From Niastella soli (GTDB lineage: Bacteria > Bacteroidota > Bacteroidia > Chitinophagales > Chitinophagaceae): DNA of 64,000 nucleotides. The notes under the pieces were generated by a model. It was not told the origin of the DNA. It was given only the letters and a program-made list of their open reading frames with translations, and did not search any database. Of this stretch, positions 26,572-35,822 are shown in pieces (positions within the stretch are counted from its first letter, which is position 1; every line of letters starts with the position of its first letter). Both the position numbers and the translations under genes were made by a program. The stretch covers positions 620,001 to 684,000 of the forward strand of contig NZ_JAGHKO010000004.1 in the NCBI RefSeq assembly GCF_017742245.1, read 5' to 3'.

Positions 26572-27732
26572 TTAGTCAGAAACAATATCAAACATAGAAC
26601 TGAAGTCAGAAACGAACGAACTGGCATCTGAAATAATTTTCACCTGTATCTCATAAGCGCTGTGCCCGCCAGTTCCTACCGCATTCATAATAGGATAGCT
26701 GTAAGAGCCGGTATTGGGAATACCGATACCTATGGTTTGTTTAAATACACCGTTCTGATAAACCTGTAATGTTACTGTAGGAGTGCTTACCAATGAGGCA
26801 TTCCAGGTAATATTGATAGGATCACTGTAATCCAGGATAAAATAATGGCTGTAATTGGGATACTTACCACTATTGGGCGACGTAAGCCAGTTGGAATAGC
26901 CAAGCCCTATCGGATAAACTGTTTGTGCGGCAACAATATCATCAGAAGAAAAACCAGCCCAGCTATTAAGCGCAGTACCAGCCTTCATTACAGAGAAATT
27001 GTCGATACCAGCAGAAGTAGTGGGTACCGCAATAGCGCCATTTTGCGCCTCGGTATTATTGGCCAGGTCTGAATGGCGGAAACCTATACAGTGACCGATC
27101 TCATGCGTCATGTTATATACGCGCTGGCCTTCTGAAACAGTCATATTACTTAAAAAATCCAAATTTACCCGGATCTGAAAACCTGGCTTACCGGAGGTAG
27201 GGAACTCAGCCGCAGCAATTACATTGTTGGGAAGAACGCCTGCATCATCTACTATATTAATAAACCTGTCGCCATCAAGAGAAGCCGGATACCTGACAAA
27301 ATTAATGCTGGTATTGGCGATCCCCGCCCAGTTGCTCATAGCTGTGGCGGATGACCTTTTCCACTCATTAAGTTCCACCCCAAAATTAAACTCAGCAATA
27401 TCCATTTTCATGTTCTCAACATTGTATTGAGAAACAAGCGTTGGCGTAACCCAATGGCGCCCATTATTGTCACTGGCACCTGTAAGCTCATTTTTGAAAT
27501 AGTCTTCAAAAAAGTCCATATCTGTATTATTCTTATCAAATAACATATCTCCTTCTACCAGGTAATATTTGCCGATATCCTGGATATGATCTTTTGAAAA
27601 TCCTGCTTTTATTAATTTTTGATACAGTTCAGACTGGTCAGTGGAGGAGTTGGAAGCAGTTGGTTCAGATACATTTTTCTTACAGGCAGTAAAGAGCAAA
27701 AAGAGACATGGAATGAAAAATAATTTTTTCAT
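26572..27732 (-). CDS. Secreted M57-type (HEIGH) zinc metallopeptidase lipoprotein
   Basis: The ATG at 27732 gives MKKLFFIPCLFLLFTAC, a lipoprotein signal with lipid Cys near residue 17, and a 386-residue protein. The active site is HEIGHCIGFRHSD, the extended metzincin motif HExxHxxGxxHxD with the HEIGH spelling typical of peptidase family M57 (PF12388). The N-terminal ~150 residues look like a propeptide. After the catalytic domain comes a beta-rich C-terminal part (~300-386, ITWNASLVSTPTVTLQVYQN). It should be a surface or periplasmic protease; the substrate is unknown. Single gene. Confidence 0.88.
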   Translation of the reverse strand: MKKLFFIPCLFLLFTACKKNVSEPTASNSSTDQSELYQKLIKAGFSKDHIQDIGKYYLVEGDMLFDKNNTDMDFFEDYFKNELTGASDNNGRHWVTPTLVSQYNVENMKMDIAEFNFGVELNEWKRSSATAMSNWAGIANTSINFVRYPASLDGDRFINIVDDAGVLPNNVIAAAEFPTSGKPGFQIRVNLDFLSNMTVSEGQRVYNMTHEIGHCIGFRHSDLANNTEAQNGAIAVPTTSAGIDNFSVMKAGTALNSWAGFSSDDIVAAQTVYPIGLGYSNWLTSPNSGKYPNYSHYFILDYSDPINITWNASLVSTPTVTLQVYQNGVFKQTIGIGIPNTGSYSYPIMNAVGTGGHSAYEIQVKIISDASSFVSDFSSMFDIVSD

Positions 27733-28034
27733 TGACAAATAGTTTAATGGTTATTAATTGCGATTACCCTATCAAGTTAGACAAGGTATGTTAACTGAAT
27801 ATTAACTCTATTATGAAAATAAAAAAGCCCGTTAGCCGCCTGCTTATAAAGCAGGCTAAACTGACTGGCATCCACCTTTGTATAAATATTACTTACATGC
27901 TTAATCTTCGAAAATCCAACAAATTGTTCCGGTTGCAGTTGAAATATTGGTCATAAATTGCCGATTTTTGTCAACCGGGACAAACGCGTCCGGGAGGAAG
28001 ATTAAGAACGGAAACAATTGAAAAACAAAATTCT

Positions 28035-28649
28035 ATGAAGAAACTGATCATCTGGCTCGTATTGGTATTAACTATTATCCTGGTTTTTTGGCTGGGCCAG
28101 CGTTCCGGCGCCCGGATAGTCAATGAGCAAACCCTCTCCAACAGCCTTATTGTACGTGAAATTGCGGAACTGGCCAGTCTCGAAGTACAGGGAACGGCTA
28201 CCATTAAAAGGAGTAACCTCACAAACGACGGCGGCTGGGAAGATAATCTGCGGAAAATGTTTGCGGAAAATACCATCTGGGTATCGGTGCCTTACACCGC
28301 CAAATTTGGAGTGAATGTAAATGATATGAATTTTAAAGTGGCGGTGGGAGCAAACGAAGTACTTGTGTCCTTACCTGCAACGCAACTCCTGAGCTATGAG
28401 CTGCGCCTTGACCAAATGGAAACCTCCAACAAAAAAGGCTGGTTCATGTTCTCTGATGACGAAACGTATACCGACGTGCAAAAAAAGCTGTACACCACTT
28501 CCCGTCAGGAAGTTGAACAGAACAACACCTATCGCGAACAAAGCAAAGAGAAGATCCGCAAGATCATTGCACAATATTATGCACCTTTTAAACTGACAGT
28601 AAAAGTAAAGTTTGGCGACGAAGCCCCTCAAACCTTATCGCTCAACTAA
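28035..28649 (+). CDS. DUF4230-family membrane-anchored protein
   Basis: This 204-residue protein has one N-terminal membrane helix (MKKLIIWLVLVLTIILVFWL). An extracytoplasmic domain follows with SLIVREIAELASLEVQGTA, FAENTIWVSVPYTAKFGVN and a C-terminal helix (QEVEQNNTYREQSKEKIRKI) leading to a short beta end. This is the arrangement I know as DUF4230. The function of the family is unknown. Single gene, terminated by a clear hairpin. Confidence 0.85.
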   Translation: MKKLIIWLVLVLTIILVFWLGQRSGARIVNEQTLSNSLIVREIAELASLEVQGTATIKRSNLTNDGGWEDNLRKMFAENTIWVSVPYTAKFGVNVNDMNFKVAVGANEVLVSLPATQLLSYELRLDQMETSNKKGWFMFSDDETYTDVQKKLYTTSRQEVEQNNTYREQSKEKIRKIIAQYYAPFKLTVKVKFGDEAPQTLSLN

Positions 28650-28670
28650 TCTGGATCTGTCATATATAAA

Positions 28671-28705
28671 AAAGCCCTTCAAATCGAATGTATTTGGAGG
28701 GCTTT
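28671..28705 (+). terminator. Rho-independent terminator
   Basis: A stem AAAGCCCTTCAAAT/ATTTGGAGGGCTTT with a 7-base loop lies 20 bp after the DUF4230 gene, followed by a T-rich stretch. Confidence 0.88.
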
Positions 28706-28904
28706 CTATTTGAAACCCGGCAAAGTTGTCTTGTTTCGGGCTTTCAATGGGAAAAAATAGACGTTGTACCCCTTCGGGGAAAGGAAACGGAGGTAGAACT
28801 TTTTAGTGTAAGCAACTGGGTATCTGAACGGGTTTTGTTATCTTTATAACGTTCACGGATATTTCTATAGGCAACCAACCAAAACAAAACCTGTCAGGAC
28901 CAAG

Positions 28905-30038
28905 ATGAAAAATATCATTGTAACTGCCTCCCTCGCCTGGATTACCACGTTCTCGTTTGCACAGGACGGAAAAGTAAACTTTACAAAAGCCTTTCAGCAG
29001 CAAAACACCGGAAGATCCAGGGTCGAGATCAACGAAGTAAAAGAACTGGTGCACATTATGATCGCTGTTACAAAATCTGGACTGGGTAACGACGATATGG
29101 TGCAGCAGGAAGGGGGCTACTACCAGGATGTCTTAAAACAATTCAAGCCTTTTCAAAACGAGCCAATTATTGTTACATTTGATTCGCTGCTGCAACAAAA
29201 CCTTATCAACTACGTATTCCTTACAGGCAATGCCATCTGTTACGATTTTAACTCCGATACCCTGTTAGCCAATAAGGTATTTATACTTCCTGCAGATGAA
29301 GTAAGTAAATTCAAGATCACTGAAAACCCTATTTCCACGTACAAAACCGCCATCGAAGATTTTGCAAAGAAGTCAGCCTTCCGGCAGTTTTATGCAGCAC
29401 ACCAATCCTTTTACAACAACATTATTTCCGATTACGAAAAAAATGCCAACCTCGGGAAACAATGGAAATGGCTGGAGCATAATTTCACTACCCGCATCAG
29501 CAGCTATCAGGTACTATGCTCTCCATTGATCAATGGACTGAATTATACAGGCGATTTTAAAAGCGGCGAATTTACATTAATACAAATGGTATTGCCGCCT
29601 ATTAGCCACAATGTTAAATGGACCACAAAACTCACCGAGGCCATAAACACCCGGAGCATATTTACAGAGATAGATCACAATTACGTAAGAAAGCCAAGCG
29701 ACAAATATGTAAAAGAAATAAATGAAGCATTGAAGGACCGTGCAAAATGGGTTGACACCAAGGTGTATGGAACCGACTATTATCATAATCAGCTCAAAGT
29801 ATTCAACGAATACATGACCTATGGCGTATTTCTGTTATATTGCGAAGATGTATTCAAAAATGATCCGGAAACATTGAAAGCCGTTTATGATGATGTGAAC
29901 GGGGTAATGGTAAAACACCGGGGTTTTATAAAAATGAAAGCGTTTGCATCTTATCTGACTACGCTTCGTAAGGCGAATAAACATAAAAAAATAGAGAACC
30001 TGTATCCCACTTTGCTGCAATGGTGTAGCACCCAATAA
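28905..30038 (+). CDS. Secreted DUF4932-like hypothetical protein
   Basis: This 377-residue protein has a signal peptide (ASLAWITTFSFAQ). Recognisable segments are NEVKELVHIMIAVT, the middle FTTRISSYQVLCSPLINGL, and FTEIDHNYV followed by P.DKY. That arrangement resembles DUF4932, whose members often carry an HExxH-type motif. Here I see EIDHNYV but no full HExxH, so peptidase activity is doubtful. Single gene; the next gene converges on it 32 bp away. The function is unknown. Confidence 0.65.
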   Translation: MKNIIVTASLAWITTFSFAQDGKVNFTKAFQQQNTGRSRVEINEVKELVHIMIAVTKSGLGNDDMVQQEGGYYQDVLKQFKPFQNEPIIVTFDSLLQQNLINYVFLTGNAICYDFNSDTLLANKVFILPADEVSKFKITENPISTYKTAIEDFAKKSAFRQFYAAHQSFYNNIISDYEKNANLGKQWKWLEHNFTTRISSYQVLCSPLINGLNYTGDFKSGEFTLIQMVLPPISHNVKWTTKLTEAINTRSIFTEIDHNYVRKPSDKYVKEINEALKDRAKWVDTKVYGTDYYHNQLKVFNEYMTYGVFLLYCEDVFKNDPETLKAVYDDVNGVMVKHRGFIKMKAFASYLTTLRKANKHKKIENLYPTLLQWCSTQ

Positions 30039-30070
30039 TTTTCATCAGGGCTTTCAAGCCTGAATTCACC

Positions 30071-30916
30071 CTACTCTATTTTCACAACGCCTTTTTTTAC
30101 CGCAGGGAAGTTTGAAAATATTTTCCCATCATGCCCGGGGATGATATACCTGGGATCCCTTACCAGGGTTTTCATTCTTTGCATGGCATTTACATATCCC
30201 GCAGGGTCATAAGTACCACCAGCAGACGCCGGGAGCATATGTTCCAGGCTATAATATACCCAGATATTGTCTGAAGCAAGAATTACATTATTACTCCCCG
30301 TTTCAACCAACACATACTGAGAATTGAAGGTGTGTCTTGAACCGGTAAATACTTTTATGCCAGGAATTATTTCCAGGCTATCTCCATTAACAAGCGTCAA
30401 TTTACCAGCCAGGTTTTTATCGATAAGCTTTCTTACATCCCTTTTATTAAATCCACCGGCAGAGCCGCCTTTTTGCCAGGCAGCACCAACATAATAATAA
30501 AAATCATCCTGTTGCATCCATACCTGCGCATTGGGAAACAGGTTTAACCCATCTATATGGTCCCAATGCGGATGACTTAAGATAATATCAGTGATCTCAG
30601 TGGGTTTCAATCCCATTTTTTGCAAGGTTGAATCAGGCCGCACATAGTTTACTATGGTAAATTCTTTTGCATCGGGGATATCGTTTAAAAACCCCGCATC
30701 CACTAAAACAGTCCGCCCATTTCCTTTAATTAACCAGATCATAAAATCGATCTGTACACTATCATTTTTGGGGCCTTTGTCAACCCAATCAGCTATGGGC
30801 CACCGGTGAGCAGACGATGCAAATTTCAAAGCATATACTTCATATTGTTTCGATTGAGCCCATACGCTTTTTGAAGCCAGTAAGCAGATAAGAACAAAAA
30901 GAATAACACTTTTCAT
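30071..30916 (-). CDS. Secreted metallo-beta-lactamase-fold hydrolase (lactonase-like)
   Basis: The ATG at 30916 gives MKSVILFVLICLLASKSVWA, a signal peptide; an upstream ATG at 30928 is also possible. The protein has the dinuclear zinc motif HPHWDHIDG (HxHxDH), a GSRHT histidine, SDN as the bridging Asp, and a final PGHDG histidine. The overall plan fits the N-acyl homoserine lactonase/glyoxalase II branch. The phylum has many secreted members with unknown substrates, so quorum quenching is only one possibility. It lies 52 bp downstream of the TonB receptor gene on the same strand and may share its transcript. Confidence 0.88.
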   Translation of the reverse strand: MKSVILFVLICLLASKSVWAQSKQYEVYALKFASSAHRWPIADWVDKGPKNDSVQIDFMIWLIKGNGRTVLVDAGFLNDIPDAKEFTIVNYVRPDSTLQKMGLKPTEITDIILSHPHWDHIDGLNLFPNAQVWMQQDDFYYYVGAAWQKGGSAGGFNKRDVRKLIDKNLAGKLTLVNGDSLEIIPGIKVFTGSRHTFNSQYVLVETGSNNVILASDNIWVYYSLEHMLPASAGGTYDPAGYVNAMQRMKTLVRDPRYIIPGHDGKIFSNFPAVKKGVVKIE

Positions 30917-30968
30917 TAATACATACATTAATGCCTGAAGATACTCTTTATTCAGGTTTTATGAAACA

Positions 30969-33176
30969 TCAATTCAAGATCCGTCCTCTTTCATCCGCCG
31001 AACCGCCAGCATTGCTTCTCGTTTTGGCACTACCGGTACCAAAAGAACGGGTGTAGGTAATTTTAAATATGGGCGACCTGGCAGATTCTGTACTGAAGGG
31101 CACTTTGCTTTTTAAATTGAATACCTCGTCAGTAACCGCACCAAAATAACTGGTAATGCGCAGGGTTTTGAAGATATCCTGTACACTTAACTGAAGTACG
31201 CCCTTGTTTTTACTGAATTCTTTTTTAACGCCGCCATTGATGGCGCCAAAACCAGCTACTTCCTTTGAGCCATCATACGACCTTGAATTATACCAGCCTG
31301 CAAATTCCAGAGAAAAGTGCTTTGGCAGGGTAAACTGCTCACTAAAATTAAGCGAGTAACCGAAATAACTCTTTTCAGCAGGCTGAGGCGTATGCTCCAG
31401 TCTGAACTTTCGCCAGCCACCGGCAAAACCATAATTCATACTCCACCAGTTACCGATTGTAAACGGCAGGTTAGTTTGTAAAGTAAGATTGTTTTGATAC
31501 CGGACGTTTTGCGGCGACAGCACCAACAGATCACCAGCCGCATTTGATACCATTTGATAGCGGGCAATGGGATAATTGTCGCGGCTTAATAATACAGCAA
31601 CCGAATAGCCCACATAAGTATAACCCAGCTTCAAATTATTGGTGATGGTGGGTTTTAATAAACTGTTGCCTGTTGCAACTCCTGTAGGACCGGTATATTC
31701 CACAAAGGAAGCCAGATCGTTATAGGTTGGGCGGCTGATGCGTTTGGTAAACGTCAGTTGCAGCTCCGAGCGTTCTTTTACTTTCCAGGAAAAAGTAAGT
31801 TCAGGAAAAAACTGCCCAAATGTTCTTGCTGTCACCAACCTTTTGGTATTGGGTTCATCCATCCGGGTATGCGAATATTCATACCGCACCCCTGCGTTTA
31901 CATTAAATGAAGCATTCACCCGCATAGAAAGCGATACATACCCCGCCCCTATCCCCTCTTTCATCACTACATTATTCACCGTGGCCGGACTGCTTACCCA
32001 ATTGCCGTTAACCAGGCTTTCAATACCAGACACACTCACATTCCGGGTGTAAGTGCCTTTAAGACCCGATTCCAGTTTCAATGAAGGGTTCAATTGATTT
32101 GTATAATCGAATTTGGCAACCCCTATTTTTATGGGTGAATGCGAAGAAGCCTTTTGATAGGGCGAGAACAGGGTATCGTTCATTCCTGGAGAATTGCCAT
32201 CCTCATCATTAAAAAGGCTATACGCATTGGTTGATCTTCTATTATCATAAAAAAGGTAATCAATGTCGAAGTTGATCTGTTGTTGATCGCTTATCTTCTT
32301 TTCAACATACACCGAACTGAGCAGGCTGTTCCAGTTGCCTGCCCCACCGATAGTGGCATCCAGCACATATTGCTTATTATTATCCATATTATATACCGCA
32401 TGATTTACTGTCTTCTCTATGGTATTATTACTATTGAAAGTAAAACTGCCCCCTGCCGTTAGCCGGGGAGTAAAACGGGTATCGAAACCCACGGTAGCAT
32501 TATGGCTGTTTCGAACAGGTTTGATCTCGCTTAAAAAAGTAGAGGCGGCTTGTCCGCCCAATACGGGTACATAATGCGTGGCCGTAGAAAACCAGTCCAC
32601 AAAAGTCTTATCGTGCGAATAGGAATAAGCAGCATACAAACCGGTATTTCCAATACCGCGGGCAAGATTAAAGCTGGCCGTGCATTTTTCACCCCATCCA
32701 TAACCACCGGTAATGGAAAAAGAACCCTGGTTCCTGGCTTTCTTTAATACGATGTTGATCAAACCAGCGCTTCCTTCTGCATCATACCCGGCAGGCGGTG
32801 TTGTCATCAATTCAATTTTCTCAATATCATTTGCATTCATACCGGCCAACAGGGTAATAACCTGGTCAACCGATACGCGCATCGCCTTCCCATTGATCAT
32901 TACCATAACACCGGTTTTTCCATTTAGCGCTATATTATTATCCCGGCGATCGATAAACACACCGGGCGATCGCTCCAGCAATTCCAGGGCAGAGCTGCCT
33001 TTTGACAGCATACTGCTCTCCACATTTACCACTGTTCCGTATACCTGCTGCTGAAATAACGGCTTCATCCCCCGAACTGTCACTTCTTTTAAGATCCGTG
33101 CACTGTCCTTAACCACAGGCTGGCTAAAAACAGGGGAACAACAACAATACAACAGACAATAGAGCAAGGTCTTCAT
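30969..33176 (-). CDS. TonB-dependent receptor-like outer-membrane beta-barrel protein
   Basis: This 735-residue protein has a signal peptide ending SPVFSQ. There is no carboxypeptidase regulatory domain. The plug comes straight after the signal (ILKEVTVRGMKPLFQQQVYG, then SALELLERSPGVFIDRRDN and DIEKIELMTTPPAGYDAEGS). The barrel (~150-735) contains ASFNVNAGVRYEYSHTRMDE and LGYTYVGYSVAVL, and ends with a long Ser/Gly tail. It belongs to the outer-membrane beta-barrel family (PF14905-like) that often lacks a dedicated lipoprotein partner. It probably heads a unit with the lactonase-like gene. Next to it, divergently, lies the LytS/LytTR pair, a possible regulator. Confidence 0.9.
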   Translation of the reverse strand: MKTLLYCLLYCCCSPVFSQPVVKDSARILKEVTVRGMKPLFQQQVYGTVVNVESSMLSKGSSALELLERSPGVFIDRRDNNIALNGKTGVMVMINGKAMRVSVDQVITLLAGMNANDIEKIELMTTPPAGYDAEGSAGLINIVLKKARNQGSFSITGGYGWGEKCTASFNLARGIGNTGLYAAYSYSHDKTFVDWFSTATHYVPVLGGQAASTFLSEIKPVRNSHNATVGFDTRFTPRLTAGGSFTFNSNNTIEKTVNHAVYNMDNNKQYVLDATIGGAGNWNSLLSSVYVEKKISDQQQINFDIDYLFYDNRRSTNAYSLFNDEDGNSPGMNDTLFSPYQKASSHSPIKIGVAKFDYTNQLNPSLKLESGLKGTYTRNVSVSGIESLVNGNWVSSPATVNNVVMKEGIGAGYVSLSMRVNASFNVNAGVRYEYSHTRMDEPNTKRLVTARTFGQFFPELTFSWKVKERSELQLTFTKRISRPTYNDLASFVEYTGPTGVATGNSLLKPTITNNLKLGYTYVGYSVAVLLSRDNYPIARYQMVSNAAGDLLVLSPQNVRYQNNLTLQTNLPFTIGNWWSMNYGFAGGWRKFRLEHTPQPAEKSYFGYSLNFSEQFTLPKHFSLEFAGWYNSRSYDGSKEVAGFGAINGGVKKEFSKNKGVLQLSVQDIFKTLRITSYFGAVTDEVFNLKSKVPFSTESARSPIFKITYTRSFGTGSAKTRSNAGGSADERGRILN

Positions 33177-33411
33177 ATTACATTTCGGTTTATGTAAAGA
33201 AATACATGCCCCGGGAGGTATAAAAATCTTACTGACTACAGGCGTTATATAATTGATGAAATGCAGCTTTTGTATTGTTCAGCCGATAATTTCATTATTT
33301 GTCCCGTTTATATATAAATCGGGGTAGGTGGTCAATTATTTGAGCCGTTACGGGAGCCGCCCGCTTTAATAAATAGAAATCCCTGTATCTTTAAATGAAG
33401 AGGGTTTTAAT

Positions 33412-34545
33412 ATGCCTTTTATAAAAACGAGCCAGCACTGGCTGATAAAATATAAACTTTACCATATACCCTTTTGGGTCCTGTATCACTACCTATGGTG
33501 GGTGGTCGCGGTTGGAAATCCATTAAAAGTCGCCAGCACCATGCTATTACTACCGTATGCGATCAAATTCTCGTTTTATGTATGCTTTCAGGCAATAGCA
33601 GTTTATTTCAATTTGTATTATTTGATCCCCCGGTTTCTTGAAAAAAGCAGATTTACTCTTTATATAACATATCTGCTCATTACCGTCCTTTGTACCGCGT
33701 CCCTTATTGTTACCGGTTATTATCTGGGAGCCTTTATCAGCGGAAAAAGTTTTGAAGCCATTTACGGTCCTGGCACTTACTGTCTTTATTATTTTTATAG
33801 CAATGCGTTGCCCTCTACTTTAGCCAGCACCACCCTGGCGATGAGCATCAAGCTTACCAAAAACTGGATCCAGACAAAGAGAAGACAGCAACTACTGGAA
33901 AAAGAAAAGCTGGAAACGGAATTAAACTTTTTGAAAGACCAGTTCAACCCGCATTTCTTATTCAATACCATCAACTCCATTTTTTTCCTGATCCATAAAA
34001 ACCCTGATAAAGCCTCTGTTTCGCTGGCCAAGTTCTCGGAATTATTACGGTATCAACTGTACGAATGCAATGACAGGCAAATACCGTTGATCAACGAGCT
34101 CCTGTATCTCGAAAACGCCGTTGAACTGCAAAAGCTGCGGTTAGATAACCATATCAAAGTCAATTTTCAGGTTAGCCAGGCGCATACAGCACAATTGGGC
34201 ATTGCCCCCTTTATCTTAATGACCCTTATGGAGAATGCGTTTAAACATGTCTCCAAACATCCCGATCAACCCAACTGGATCACTATAACCCTCCACATTC
34301 ATCAGGACCAACTGGACTTTTATGTCGGGAACAGTACTTCCTACGACACCTTTACCCCCATGACCCCCTACAAGGGTATTGGTTTAAAAAATGTACAAAG
34401 GCGTCTTGACCTGCTTTATCCGGAAAAATATGAACTGGAGGTCGAATGCCAGCAAAACAGTTATGAAGTCAAATTGCGTTTACAGCTATCCGAATTGGTT
34501 GACACCCAGATCAAACAACCTCAACCTGAAATTATTTATAAATGA
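33412..34545 (+). CDS. LytS-type sensor histidine kinase (His_kinase family)
   Basis: This 377-residue protein has four hydrophobic segments in the first ~150 residues (for example FWVLYHYLWWVVAVG and YITYLLITVLCTASLIV) and a short coiled coil (~155-175). The phosphoacceptor region is QFNPHFLFNTINSIFF (His near residue 180), hallmark of the LytS/YehU family (PF06580). The C-terminal ATPase region has LMENAFKHV (N box) and KGIGLKNVQRRLDLLYP (G box). There is no separate periplasmic sensor domain, so the signal is probably sensed within the membrane. The ATGA overlap with the response-regulator gene indicates tight coupling. Confidence 0.95.
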   Translation: MPFIKTSQHWLIKYKLYHIPFWVLYHYLWWVVAVGNPLKVASTMLLLPYAIKFSFYVCFQAIAVYFNLYYLIPRFLEKSRFTLYITYLLITVLCTASLIVTGYYLGAFISGKSFEAIYGPGTYCLYYFYSNALPSTLASTTLAMSIKLTKNWIQTKRRQQLLEKEKLETELNFLKDQFNPHFLFNTINSIFFLIHKNPDKASVSLAKFSELLRYQLYECNDRQIPLINELLYLENAVELQKLRLDNHIKVNFQVSQAHTAQLGIAPFILMTLMENAFKHVSKHPDQPNWITITLHIHQDQLDFYVGNSTSYDTFTPMTPYKGIGLKNVQRRLDLLYPEKYELEVECQQNSYEVKLRLQLSELVDTQIKQPQPEIIYK

Positions 34546-35279
34546 TCAACTGTGTAATAATAGACGATGAGCCACTAGCCAGGGAAGGCATTGCCAGTTA
34601 TGTAAGCGATATCAGTTTCTTAACACTGATAGCTACCTGTGAAAGCGCCGTTGCATATAGTAAACTGCCGCCCCAGCAACCCATTGATCTGATCTTCCTC
34701 GATATTCAGCTACCGAAAATAAATGGGCTCGATTTTCTGAAAATGTTACAAAATCCCCCCATGGTCATTATCACCACGGCCTACCCTGAATTCGCCCTGG
34801 AGGGGTTTCAATTGAATGTACTCGATTATTTATTGAAGCCGGTTACATTTGACAGGTTCTTTAAGTCTGCCACCAAGGCCAAAGATTATTACCACCTGCT
34901 TAAGAAAAACCATCCTACAGACGGCATCCCCACAGGCCAGGCGGAGGATTACTTCTTTGTAAAATGCGGCACCAAATATGAAAAGATCTATTTTGACGAT
35001 GTCTTGTATGTAGAAGGGATGCAAAATTATATTACCATTTATACCAGGAAGGGTAAATATATAACGATGCATTATCTGAAAACGCTGGAAGAAAATTATT
35101 TAAACAATCAATTATTTATCCGGGTGCACAAGAGCTACATTGTATCGGTGAATAAAATAGAAAGCATCCAGGGCAATGAGATCTTTATCGGCACACATCG
35201 CATACCTATCAGCCGCAATTACCGCGAACAGGTTATTCAACAGGTGGTGATGAATAAATTGTGGGATAAATCCAAATAA
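34542..35279 (+). CDS. LytTR-family response regulator
   Basis: This 245-residue protein has a receiver domain (residues 1-~125). Its acidic pair is near the start (IIDDEPLAREG), the phosphoacceptor Asp lies in LIFLDIQLPKINGLDFL, the Thr in ITTAYPEFALEG and the Lys in YLLKPV. The LytTR DNA-binding domain (~145-240) has FFVKCGTKYEKI, LYVEGMQNYITIYT, FIRVHKSYIVSVNKI and IPISRNYREQV. It overlaps the kinase gene by 4 bp (ATGA). LytTR proteins bind paired direct repeats in promoters; targets here might be adjacent envelope genes, but none is proven. Confidence 0.96.
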   Translation: MINCVIIDDEPLAREGIASYVSDISFLTLIATCESAVAYSKLPPQQPIDLIFLDIQLPKINGLDFLKMLQNPPMVIITTAYPEFALEGFQLNVLDYLLKPVTFDRFFKSATKAKDYYHLLKKNHPTDGIPTGQAEDYFFVKCGTKYEKIYFDDVLYVEGMQNYITIYTRKGKYITMHYLKTLEENYLNNQLFIRVHKSYIVSVNKIESIQGNEIFIGTHRIPISRNYREQVIQQVVMNKLWDKSK

Positions 35280-35338
35280 CCTAACAGGGTGACTCACCCT
35301 GGATCGCTTCGGTCTTGAGCTGGGTTTGAGCTCATTTT

Positions 35339-35412
35339 TGTTCGGACTTTGTTCGGGTTTCCCTCGGGTACATCCGAACATCCCCAGGGAGAGTCCGAAC
35401 AACTTCCGAACA
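35339..35412. repeat. Imperfect inverted repeat rich in TTCGGA/TCCGAA
   Basis: The left arm 35339-35368 (TGTTCGGAC..TGTTCGG...CCCTCGGG) pairs imperfectly with the right arm 35382-35412 (CCCAGGGA...CCGAACAA..CCGAACA) around a 13-base loop. Each arm contains the CGAAC/GTTCG word twice. There is no T tract. It may be a dispersed palindromic element or an mRNA 3' stem for the LytTR gene. Confidence 0.6.
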
Positions 35413-35560
35413 TTGTCCACAGTAATACCGGCCCAATACCGGCGCCATCCCAAACAATGCCCCGTTTTTCCCATGACCAGTCAAGACGCCTATAGACTAC
35501 TTTAGTCATTTATAGCGCACTGCAGACTTACCTGGAACAACATAAAACAATAGAGAACAT

Positions 35561-35590
35561 TATAGACAGGTATAGACAGGTATAGACATG
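35561..35590. repeat. Three tandem 10-bp iterons TATAGACAGG
   Basis: Units lie at 35561-35570, 35571-35580 and 35581-35590 (the last ends ATG instead of AGG). The 10-bp period places each on the same face of the helix. They lie 30 bp upstream of the candidate promoter -7 box. The arrangement resembles an activator array such as LytTR direct repeats, although the spacing is shorter. Confidence 0.65.
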
Positions 35591-35619
35591 CCTGTTATAT
35601 TTCTAATAAAAAACCATCT

Positions 35620-35627
35620 TACCTTTG
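35620..35627 (+). promoter_or_regulatory. Candidate Bacteroidota -7 promoter element TACCTTTG
   Basis: It matches TAnnTTTG, the -7 box of the Bacteroidota sigma-A promoter. The -33 TTG element is poor (TGTTAT ~20 bp upstream), which fits an activator-dependent promoter given the iterons just upstream. Confidence 0.4.
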
Positions 35628-35685
35628 TATCGCACCAGGCAATTTTGAACAAATACCGGTTTTCGACAGGTGCCTTCTGCGCTAC

Positions 35686-35697
35686 GTTCTTTGACAT
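35686..35697 (+). promoter_or_regulatory. boxA-like antitermination word GTTCTTTGACAT
   Basis: This word resembles the boxA element found in Bacteroidota rRNA operon leaders and spacers (compare E. coli TGCTCTTTAACA). Here it is in the leader of a protein gene, ~60 bp after the candidate promoter, with no rRNA nearby. Confidence 0.4.
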
Positions 35698-35822
35698 ATT
35701 GAATAGCTTACCAGAGAGGAATTTGTTAAAAAAATGTTTTTATAACAGGGGCCTTTAAACTGGCGCGATAGTTTCATATCCAATTGGACAACCTTCCAAC
35801 AAAGGAGTATAAACCAGTAATT

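Larger units (their letters stand above)
35280..35822. promoter_or_regulatory. 543-bp structured intergenic region before the LEA14-like gene
   Basis: It holds, in order, a long inverted repeat (35339-35412), three 10-bp iterons (35561-35590), a candidate Bacteroidota promoter (35620-35627), and a boxA-like word (35686-35697). The leader to the ATG at 35823 would be ~190 nt. No gene was found in it. Confidence 0.5.

Noticed and set aside
27838-27856. GC hairpin GCCTGCTT/AAGCAGGC before the DUF4230 gene
   Set aside because: No T tract directly follows on either strand, and its relation to the divergent genes is unclear; not called a terminator.
35112-35474. 120-residue minus-strand frame overlapping the LytTR gene end and the inverted repeat
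   Set aside because: It covers the LytTR coding sequence and the repeat region; composition is odd and no start signal is seen.
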